DNA of 64,000 nt from positions 1,576,110 through 1,640,109 of the forward strand of contig OX030962.1 in assembly GCA_943735955.1 (NCBI GenBank), read 5' to 3'. The DNA comes from Piscicola geometra. Its lineage: Eukaryota; Annelida; Clitellata; Hirudinida; Piscicolidae. This document shows, one piece after another, positions 55,994 through 64,000 of the stretch (its first letter is position 1; every line of letters begins with the position of its first letter). Position numbers and translations under genes: made by a program. Below the pieces are notes generated by a model. That model had not been told where the DNA came from. It made no database searches and saw only the letters and a program-made list of their open reading frames with translations.

Positions 55994-58860
55994 ATGAAAC
56001 TCTCACTGATGGGTGGAAGGAAGCATCTTACCATCATCAGCGCCTACGCCCCAACCATGACCAACCCAGATGAAGTAAAGACAAGGTTCTACGAAGAACT
56101 TGACACTGTCATTGCCGACGTTCTAAAGGGGACAAACTCGTCTTGGGTGGGTGTGGGGGGATGGTTGGGTGGGTCTTGCTAGGTGACGTCAACGCAAGAG
56201 TTGGCAAGGACAACGCTGCCTGGGAAGGAGTCCTCGGACATCATGGAGTGGGCCACTGCCACAGCAACGGCCTTCTCTTGCTCCAGACTTGCGCTGAACA
56301 TGATCTTGTGATCACAAACACGATCTTCCGCCTTCCTACTCGTAATCGGACGTCATGGATGCACCTTCGCTCAAAGCACTGGCATCTTATCGACTACGTC
56401 ATCGTGAGGAAGAAGGACAATGACCAGGTCAGTGTGTGGTGCTGAATGCTGGACAGACCACCGTCTCATTATCACCAAGCTCAACATCCGCATTCAGCCG
56501 AAACGACGCCCGCAAGGCAAAAAGATTCCCAAACGGCTGAATATCGCCAAGCTCAATTGTGCCAGCTGCAAGCAGTCTTTTGTGGACGCTTTGGAAGATC
56601 GTTTGGAATCCACCTCTCCGAATAACCAGAATGTGGAAGAAGAATGGGCGTCACTTAGAGAGCTAATTTCCACCGCAGCTTCAAAGACTCTGGGACCCCA
56701 GAAAAAAAAGCACAAGGACTGGTTTGACGAGAACTGCGAAGTCATCAAGCAGCTGTTAGATAAAAAACACCATCTCCACCAAGCTTATCTCGCCAACCCC
56801 AAGTCCACGACAAGGAGAGATGCATACATCAACATACGCAAAACAGTGCAGTTCAAACTTCGCAAGATGCAGGACGATTGGTTGAGTAAAAATGCCGACG
56901 AGATCCAGGCTTATGCAGACAAGAAGGACCACAAAAAATTTTATAACGCCTTGAAAAAAATTTATGGCCCACGTCTTCTGGCTCATATCCCCTCCTCAGC
57001 GCAGATGGTTACACTCTCATTACCGACAAAGAGAAGATATTGGAGAGATGGGCCGAACACTTCGACAACGTCCTCAATTGCCCTTCCAACATCAACGTCG
57101 AAGCCATCAATCGTCTTCCCCAAGTGCAACGAAGCACTGGATGATCCTCCAACCTTGCACGAGACCCAGGAAGCAATTCGTTTTCTTTCCAGTGGCAAAG
57201 CACCTGGTTCAGACGCTATACCAGCTGAGGTCTACAAGGAGGGGGGACCAGCCCTGACTAAAAGGCTCCACCAGTAGTACCTATTGATGTGAGAGAAAGA
57301 GATGATTCCGCAGGAATTGAAAGATGCTTCCATAATACATCTCTACAAGCGGAAAGGAAGTAGACAAGCCTGCGACAACCACAAAGGCATATCACAGCTT
57401 TCCATTGCAAGAAAGATATTTGCCAGAATCCTGCTTAACCGCCTCACAGCCCACCTTGACCAAGGTCTCCTGCCTGAAAGTCAGTGTGGTTTCCGTAAAA
57501 AACGTGGAACCATCGACATGGTTTTTGCTGCCAGGCGGCTGCAAGAAAAGTGTCAGAAGCAAAACTCTGACCTGTTTTCTACATATGTGGACCTCACCAA
57601 GGCTTTCGACACCGTCAGTAGAAAGGGTCTATGGAAGATCATGGCCAAGTACGGATGTCCAAGGAAATTCATCGTCTTGGTGAAAAAATTCCACGATGGC
57701 ATGCAAGCCAGAGTCCAGGACAGTGGAGGATCATCTGACCCTTTCCTAGTCACGAACGGGGTCAAGCAAGGCTGCGTTCTGGCACCAACTCTGTTTAGCC
57801 TTATGTTTTCAGCCATGCTGACCGATGCATTCAGAGATGAGGTGGTTGGTGTCAATCTAAAGTATCGCACAGATGGCAAACTGTTCAACCTTCGGAGGCT
57901 CCAGGCAAAAACCAAAGTTACGACAGACATCATCAGAGACCTGCTGTTTGCTGATGACTGTGCCCTCAACGCTATCTCAGAAGCCGACATGCAACGCAGC
58001 GTAAACGTGTTCTCCAGCGCCTGCACAAACTTTGGTCTGACGATCAGCACAAAGAATCAATCAATCAAATCAATTTCTTCATCAAGTCCTTCATCAGCCA
58101 GCACCCGGAAAGCCCTACATTGAGCCTAACATCACGGTCTATGTCCAAAAACTCAACACAGTGGACCGGTTCACCTACCTAGGCAGTACATTATCCCAAA
58201 ATGTCACTATCGATGACGAAGTGAATATCAGAATTGCTAGAGCCAGTTTCACATTTGGCAGGCTGTACCCCAACGTCTGGAACAGAAGAGGCATCACCAC
58301 CAAGACAACGCTGAAAGTATACAGGGCTGTGGTGCTCCCCACTCTGCTATATGCATGTGAAACGTGGACTGTATATCAACGCCATGCTAGGAAGTTGAAC
58401 CACTTTCACACAACAAGCCTCAGGAAAATCCTCGGCATAAAATGGCAAGACAAAACTCCAGACACAGTGGTTTTGTCCATAGCAGGTCTTCCCAGCATCT
58501 TCACCCTGCTAATGCAATCTCAGCTTCCCTGGGCAGGGAACGTAGTCCGAATGCTAGACGAAAGACTGCCAAAAAGACTCTTCTATGGTGAACTTCTGCA
58601 TGCACAGCGGTCTCAGGGTGGCCAACAAATCGTTCCACCTAACGCTCTTTCATTCACAAAGGTGCCATGACCTGTGAGGCAAACAGGATCAACGCCGAAG
58701 AAAAGAAGAGGCAAGTTCGTAAAGCCCGCACTGTCAACCCTCCTGGATACGTCACACTCATCCCATGTCCCTCATGTTCCCGAACCTTCCTTGCCAGGAT
58801 CGGCCTCATCAGCCATCTGCGCACACACAAAGAGCCAGTCACAACACCCTCCGAATGACT
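55994..58860 (+). pseudogene. LINE ORF2: endonuclease, reverse transcriptase, C2H2 finger
   Basis: Endonuclease end: [49 protein letters not shown] and TDHRLIITKLN. RT: 57302-58123 with HKGISQLSIARKIFARILLN, YVDLTKAFDTVSRKGLWKIM, NGVKQGCVLAPTLFSLMFSA and the catalytic LLFADDCAL at 57945. C-terminus: 58161-58670 FTYLGSTLSQNVTIDDE, LPTLLYACETWTVYQRHARK; last, 58740-58858, a C2H2 finger CPSCSRTFLARIGLISHLRTH. Proteins of this group are often mislabelled craniofacial development protein 2. Breaks occur near 56150 (GT-rich insertion), 56435, 57277-57301, 58055-58160 and 58640, so the copy is dead. Confidence 0.9.
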
Positions 58861-58909
58861 TCAAAGTGGTCCTCGTCGACTCGACGGACGAACAACGGTG
58901 TTGATCTAT

Positions 58910-59360
58910 TCAATTTGAAATATCTCAGCCTATTTTAGTATACCAAAATAAAGGTATTTGAATGTTCTATTTAAACATAATTTAATGGTTCAAATATAAA
59001 CATAGAATTTTTTTGTCGGTCAAAAGTTTGATCTTGAAATTTTCGATGTTGCTCCATATATTTTGTTAATTTTTTTTTCTCGTAAAAGTTTTCAAACTTT
59101 CTTTAAATCATATAAAAAATATAAAAAAGGGTATTTAAAAAAAATTACTTTTAATACCTTTTTTTCTTTAGCTCCTAACAAACAATATTTAGTCAAAACA
59201 GCATTTCAGAAGTGCTCTTCATAATTTTTTTTTCAGACAAAAACTATTGAATTTAGTAAATTTTAATAAATATTTAAGTTGATTTAATAAAAATAATTAA
59301 TAATTTAACCAAATCTAAGTTTGCGCGATAGACTATAGTAACGTTTTTTATATATTTTTT
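58910..59360. other. AT-rich stretch, nothing recognised
   Basis: Follows the 3' end of the LINE. No gene, array or element end was seen. Confidence 0.4.
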
Positions 59361-59374
59361 AATGATCCGTATTA

Positions 59375-59580
59375 TTCATAGCCTGACAGACGCAGGCCGT
59401 GTTACAATGGTTCTTATGCGTCAGAGGCGCCACTCTACACGACGTACACATATTTCAATGCAAACGTCGCTAACACCGCATCATATACACTGGGTATATA
59501 ATAGTTCACGGTTGCTTGTCAGGGATTCGAACAGGCAACCTTTGAGTCGCAAGTCTACCATCTAAGCCATCCCCACTCCC
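59375..59580 (-). mobile_element. tRNA-derived SINE, family B, copy 2
   Basis: Minus strand: A-box TGGCTTAGATGGTAG, B-box GTTCGAATCCC, then CAAGCAACCGTGAACTAT and GTGTATATGATGCGGTGTT, shared with 46345-46520. Confidence 0.82.
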
Positions 59581-59605
59581 ATAACGGAGGTTTCAATTTA
59601 TATAT

Positions 59606-59787
59606 TATAATAATAATAATGACGAGGATTATTATAGTGGCGTATAAGCCGAACGGGCTTCCAGGCCACTTAGGCTGCATATTTTCATTTGCGCCTTTGG
59701 GTTACTAGGGCATTGGTTGCACTTGAACCTAAGACCTTTCATTATTGGTCAAAGCCGAGAGTCGTTGCCGACTCAGCTACCCGTTCA
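59606..59787 (-). mobile_element. tRNA-derived SINE, family A, copy 3
   Basis: Minus strand starts GAACGGGTAGCTGAGTCGG, with B-box GGTTCAAGTGC, GGCCTGGAAGCCCGTTCGG, CACTATAATAATCCTCGTC and (ATT)n tail. It lies 25 bp from SINE B in the same orientation. Confidence 0.88.
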
Positions 59788-60057
59788 CAATTACCGCAAG
59801 TTGACTGGAGACCGACGGTGGAATTGCTCGGAAAAGTTCGAGAAGTGGGTGAGAGAGTTCAAACCGGCCTCGATGATCTTTTTCAAAATACTAACTTAGT
59901 TCTCGATGTGCCCAAGGAAGTGTTCGACAGAAAACCGAAACGTTTGGACAGTGGATGCTCTATGGCACTCATGAAGTCATCCAGTTCCAAAACTGAAAGA
60001 TTTGATTTTCAATTATCAATTTTTCAATTTTGGGAGTTTTTTTTCATTGCTCATTAA
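59788..60057 (+). CDS. Unidentified coding-looking frame
   Basis: The frame ELLGKVREVGERVQTGLDDL then LVLDVPKEVFDRKPKRLDSG and MALMKSSSSKTE has normal protein composition in an AT-rich setting. It starts at the SINE border, so the SINE may have inserted into or next to an exon. No family recognised and no clear splice sites. Confidence 0.3.
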   Translation, partial: QLPQVDWRPTVELLGKVREVGERVQTGLDDLFQNTNLVLDVPKEVFDRKPKRLDSGCSMALMKSSSSKTERFDFQLSIFQFWEFFFIAH

Positions 60058-60689
60058 ATATTATAAAGTCTATGTGATCGTCCACGCTTCAATATAAATT
60101 TTGGAAATTCTGTTAAGGTAAAATATCGTTTAAAAATCGTTCTATTTCATGGAGCTTTTTTTCAGGGAATCCAATTTACGAAAAAATGAAAGTTATAGTC
60201 AATGCATAGTAATAATCAAAAAGATAACAAAGATATAAATTGCATTTGATGTCTTTTTTCAAGGAATATGCTATTCAAAAAGTTGGCAGAACTTAGTTAA
60301 TAAATGCGCTATAGAATACAGTATTTCTATATACTATAGATAGCAACCACCACGGATTTTTTAACATTGTAAATTAAAATTAAAAATATATAAATTTAAT
60401 AGATTTTGATTTGCAGATTGTGAAATTGTTTTTATTTTTTCAATATTCCAATCGGTTCAAAATTTATTCAGCTTTTCAACTCGAATAAATTAAACTTCTA
60501 GGAGAATTACGTACAGCGCTGTTTGGCCTGAATAAATATGCGTTTCATGGACCTGACTTTGAGAGTCCAACTTTTTCACTATACTTTTTCAATACATCTC
60601 GTATATTGATGAAACTTTTTTATGAATGAAAATTCAAATTAAAAACTTAAATTAAAAGCTTATTTTGACAACTGGAATAAAAAAGTAAC

Positions 60690-60765
60690 TTTATAGTGCT
60701 TTAGGCCTCTTAAATTTGAAGAAAGAGCGCTATAGAAATCTAGTTGATTGATTGATTGATTTATT
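60690..60765 (+). mobile_element. Tail-only copy of the L2-like LINE
   Basis: AATTTGAAGAAAGAGCGCTA-TAGAAATCTA then (TTGA)n, nearly identical to 41785-41828. The insertion is under 80 bp. The rest of 60060-61080 shows no gene. Confidence 0.75.
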
Positions 60766-61089
60766 GTTCATGACGCCTGTATGATCAATTTGAATGTTTT
60801 TTATTCTATTTAAGATATTAAAAACATTTTGGGCATTTTATTTTTCATATTAAAAAAGGTCAGAAATAATAACAAAAAATCGTATGAAATCCTAATCCGA
60901 AACCTTTTTCGAGTCTAAAGTTTAGAGGCATTTAGAGAGTCAAAAGCGTCAGAAAATCCTTTCAAAATTAACTTTCCTATTTTTATTTACAATTTTAATT
61001 ATCATATTTTTTAATTCATATTTTTATATGCTTTATTTAAATGTGAATTAAATTAGAAGACAAAATGGCGTGTAGCGAGCTTTTACGGG

Positions 61090-61235
61090 TTCTAGGATAA
61101 AAGGTCTTTCGGAGAAAAAGTCTTCGGATAAAAAGTCTTCCGGTTAAAAAGTCTTCCGGATAAAAAGTCTTCCGAATAAAAAGTCTTCAGGATAAAAATT
61201 CTTCAGAAAAAAAATCGTCAGAAAAAAAATATTCA
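61090..61235. repeat. 17-bp minisatellite, second array
   Basis: About eight units of GGATAAAAAGTCTTCC and variants, preceded by GGGTTCTAGGATAAAAGG. Same unit as 4080-4465. Confidence 0.88.
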
Positions 61236-61689
61236 AAAAATTAATTTTTAAGAAAAAATACCTGATTAATACGTGATCCTTGAAACTTAAAGAATAAAAT
61301 TTAATACTTTTATCTAATGTTTGCTATCTTTTTTTCGTTCAATCTCAAAAAAGCATTTGAACAAATTTGACTTGGCTGTTGTTGTTTCGTCCCTTTAACT
61401 ATAAAATTGTTTGCTGGTTCTTGATAGTCATTATAAAAAGTCTTCAATGAAATAATCTTTAAAGAAGAATACGTGATCTTTAAAACTAAAAGATTAAAAT
61501 TTGAAACTTTAATCTAATGTTTGCTCTATTTTTTTTCCATCTGGAAATAGAAATTGAATAAATTTTACTTGGTTGTTTTTGATTCCTCACTTTAATCATT
61601 AAGTTTTCTGCTGGTTCTTGATCGTGGTTTTTTACGAGACGTAACCTATGTAGCCTGAAAAATATTCAGCTAACAATGTATTTGAAAAG

Positions 61690-61855
61690 TGTCCGAACAG
61701 TTCAAGAAGGACAAAAAAGATGCAGACAAAGGAAAGAAAGGAGGACAATATAGTGGAGGGGATAGGGTTTGAGCTCAAGGAATTTTTGAGACAATCAGAA
61801 AATCAAAAAGAATGGAGGAAACTGGTTGGAGGTTTTACTGTGGTGCCCCAATAGT
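61690..61855 (+). pseudogene. LINE ORF2 C-terminal scrap
   Basis: Broken frames give KKMQTKERKEDNIVEGIGFE and NQKEWRKLVGGFTVVPQ, the 'RKRWEDNI.EW.GL...R..WR.LV..SSVVPQ' LINE C-terminus. Companion of 3940-4078. Confidence 0.6.
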
Positions 61856-62189
61856 GTTTAAGAATATAGCCTATAGTCCAGTGTTTCCCAGCCTTTTTCA
61901 GTGTTGGCCTCCCTAAAATAGTCCTAATGGTAACTTGGCCTCCCCAAATCCCGTCGTCAATAATTGAAAAAAAAATCAATTTGTTATAACAATTTTTATT
62001 CAGAAAGATTTAATTAAAATTAGCATTGTTCATAATAATAAGGTTTATGTAAGGTTTTTTAATTTATAAAATTTTATTAATAATAATAATTGTCGTTTTT
62101 GTATGCAATAAAGAAATAAAAAAAATTATTATAGTAATGTTATTAAAAAGAAAGCAAAGAGTAGCATGGAGTAATCATTATGAGTGATA

Positions 62190-62560
62190 AGCTAAGTTAA
62201 AATAATGAGTTTTCAGTTTGGCTTTGAAAGTCGAAAATTGGTTGATGTTGCGAAGTGCAGGTGGAAGGGCATTACGAGTTGTTGGAGCTGCGTGACGGAA
62301 TGCTCTTTTTGAGATGTTGTTTGTAGTAGATTCTTGGGTGAGGAGAAGAGATGAAGATGAACGCAGTTGTTTGTTTGATGTTTTGTTAGTTATGAGTTTG
62401 CTGAGATATGACGGTATTGAAGTTTGAAGAATTTTGAATGTAGTGATGGCTATTTTGAAGGATATTCGGAAATCAATAGGAAGCCAGTGAAGTTTTATAA
62501 GATTATCATTTGATGACTGAACAAGGTGATGGCCTGGGTAATCACAATTGAGTGTTATTG
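62190..62560 (-). pseudogene. L2/CR1-type LINE C-terminal scrap nested in the hAT
   Basis: The minus strand reads HWLPIDFRISFKIAITTFKI, LQTSIPSYLSKLI, QLRSSSSLLL and NALPPALRNINQFSTFKAKL-KTH. This is the post-RT block 'LHWLPI..RI.FKI...K.L....P.YL...NSLP..LR'. The readable frame is continuous over most of the length. Confidence 0.75.
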
Positions 62561-62564
62561 AAGC

Positions 62565-63969
62565 TTAATGAGATGATTGTTGCTGTTTTCCATCACAGAG
62601 AAGATGAAATCGAGGTTCTGTATTAGAAAGAGATACCCTCATATCATTCGAGGCATCCAAACTATTTCTATCTTTTGTCTTGATAGATACTAATGTAGAA
62701 AACCCTTTTTCACATAAGTAGGTGGTCGAAAATGGAATCAGAGCTGCCATGGCTTTTTTAAATAAATTTGGGTATATTTCTTTCAGACTGCACCAAAACT
62801 CTGCCAATCCTTTGGAATTTAATTCAGCTTTTACCAAATCTTTTGATCGAAGATCAATTAAATCTTCCTTTATTTCTTTTTCATCAGCAACACTATCCAA
62901 GCCAATAATGAACGGATTTCGTATCCAAAGATTATTTTCCAAATTTTTAGTATCAAAATAACGCTCAAATGATAGTTGGAGAGTTGTGATATGTTGTATA
63001 ATTTCTTTTTTTATTTCAACAGGCATTGATTTGTTTCCACTGCTACTTATAACATCAGCTAGGTATGGAAAATTTGCAAGGTTTTCAGCTTCTACTCTTT
63101 TTTGTACAATGAAAGCTTATTTAAAAATCCTACTAATTTTCATTGGCGTCGATTATTGTCATTTCTGGTCTTTGCAAACAAAGATTAAATTCATTTAAGA
63201 GTGTGAACAGATCAGCTAAATATGCCATATTAACTATGAAATCAATCTTCTCAAAGTCACCTGCTAACGTTTTTTCTTTTTCTTGCAAAAATGAAGACAC
63301 CTCATCTTTCAGGTCCATTAGTCTTGAAAATACCTTTCCTTTGCATAACCACCTGACTTCTGTGTAATATAGCAAGACATCGTATTCAGAACCAAGTTCT
63401 TGGCATCAAATTTTGAATAAACGATGGTTTACTGCTCTTGATCGTATAAAATTGACTATTTTGATCGCTGTAGACATGACAGACTGAAGCTTTGCTGGTA
63501 ATGTCTTTACAGCTAGAGCATGGCGATGGAGCATGCAATGAGTTACAAGTGTCTGTGGAGAATTAACTTTGATTAAGGCAGCCAATCCAGATTTGTTACC
63601 CAACATACTTGGTGCTCCATCATTACAGACTGAATGTAATTTTGTCAACCAACCAAATTCATTTCTTTCAAAGAAAGTTGCAATCATTTGAAAAACATCT
63701 GCAGGTTTACTAGTTGTCTGAAGTGGTTGGAAAAATAAATTTTTTTCTTTAATTTTAAAATTACATACATAACGAACATACACTAAAAGCTGGCAACACA
63801 TTGATACATCTGTGGTTTCATCAAGTTGCATACCAAAATTAAAAGGACTACTTTTCAGTTCTGACATAACTTGGTCCAAGACATCATTTGAAAGATCTGC
63901 TATTCTGGAACAAATAACATTATTCGAAAGTGGAATTTCTTCAACCTGTTTTCTTTTTTTTTCTTCCAA
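62565..63969 (-). pseudogene. hAT transposase, ZBED5/FAM200-like group
   Basis: From the N side: 63969-63406 includes FGMQLDETTDVSMCCQLLVY with the catalytic DE, VCNDGAPSMLGNKSGL with the second Asp, and LVTHCMLHRHALAVKTLP. 63375-63133 reads VRWLCKGKVFSRLMDLKDEV. 63026-62565 ends with the dimerisation domain FSTTYLCEKGFSTLVSIKTK. Breaks at 63400 and 63030-63130 separate the three. This is the least degraded transposase here: long frames with only two or three lesions. The BED finger should lie past 64000. Confidence 0.87.
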
Positions 63970-64000
63970 GAATTAACTTCACCATTTCAAGTGCACAGGG

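Larger units (their letters stand above)
61879..64000 (-). mobile_element. hAT transposon (ZBED5-like), cut by the window end
   Basis: The left end CAGTGTTTCCCAGCC at 61879 fits hAT ends of this group, followed by TTGGCCTCCC. The transposase is on the minus strand from 62565 to beyond 63969. A LINE scrap (62190-62560) is nested near its 3' end. The other terminus lies outside. Confidence 0.7.

Noticed and set aside
54870..58860. Host gene similar to craniofacial development protein 2
   Set aside because: That database name is a mislabel of this LINE's endonuclease; RT motifs and a C2H2 finger follow in order.
62565..63969. Domesticated ZBED5-like host gene
   Set aside because: Stops separate the domains and a hAT end lies at 61879. 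Since the N-terminus is off the window, domestication of a relative cannot be excluded.

Overview
This is a piece of an AT-rich animal genome, most likely an invertebrate. The evidence is split genes with GT-AG introns, recognisable exons of two animal signalling genes, and a dense mix of animal transposons: several hAT groups, piggyBac, pogo/Tigger, mariner-like MITEs, CR1/L2-type and other LINEs, a Ty3/gypsy remnant and tRNA-derived SINEs. I cannot name the phylum safely. No bacterial-style operon, rRNA gene or CRISPR array is present.

Host genes. On the + strand, three exons (6046-7238) encode the C-terminal half of an SH3BP5-like (SAB) protein, a coiled-coil Rab11 exchange factor and JNK scaffold. 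Two further + strand coding-looking blocks (17560-18236 and 35365-35904) have splice phases that fit the same reading frame, but I cannot prove they belong to it. On the - strand, six exons spread over 13.4 kb (52578 down to 39186) encode the C-terminal coiled coil and stop codon of an SLK/STK10-type Ste20 kinase. Exon borders and phases join exactly, and its introns hold most of the transposons between 39.6 and 52.4 kb. The kinase domain is not in the window.

Layout. 0-6 kb: hAT debris, a gypsy LTR plus gag remnant, minisatellites. 6-7.3 kb: SH3BP5-like exons. 7.6-10 kb: two LINE pieces. 10.0-13.0 kb: a hAT of the ZMYM1/DUF4371 type with both ends and an 8-bp target duplication. 13.4-14.3 kb: internally deleted piggyBac. 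14.7-16.3 kb: LINE with a duplicated 3' end. 16.5-25 kb: microsatellite, Q-rich exon, SINE in telomere-like DNA, hAT MITE, hAT remnants, LINE with a zinc-finger ORF1. 26.6-29.8 kb: a second piggyBac and a complete-ended hAT. 31-35 kb: LINE scraps, pogo, a 23-bp-TIR element and a 14-bp minisatellite. 36.4-37.6 kb: CTA array and hAT piece. 39.2-52.6 kb: kinase tail and its transposon-filled introns. 53-59 kb: three LINEs, one long. 59.4-64 kb: two SINEs, a minisatellite and a hAT running off the end.

Almost every transposase or polymerase reading frame is broken, so the window reads as a graveyard with nested layers. The most useful signals are: elements defined to the base by target-site duplications; a 3' tail shared by tRNA-SINEs and LINE-like fragments; a dispersed minisatellite with a 17-bp unit at three loci; two copies of a conserved but unnamed element-like protein; and a perfect palindrome with 30-bp arms.
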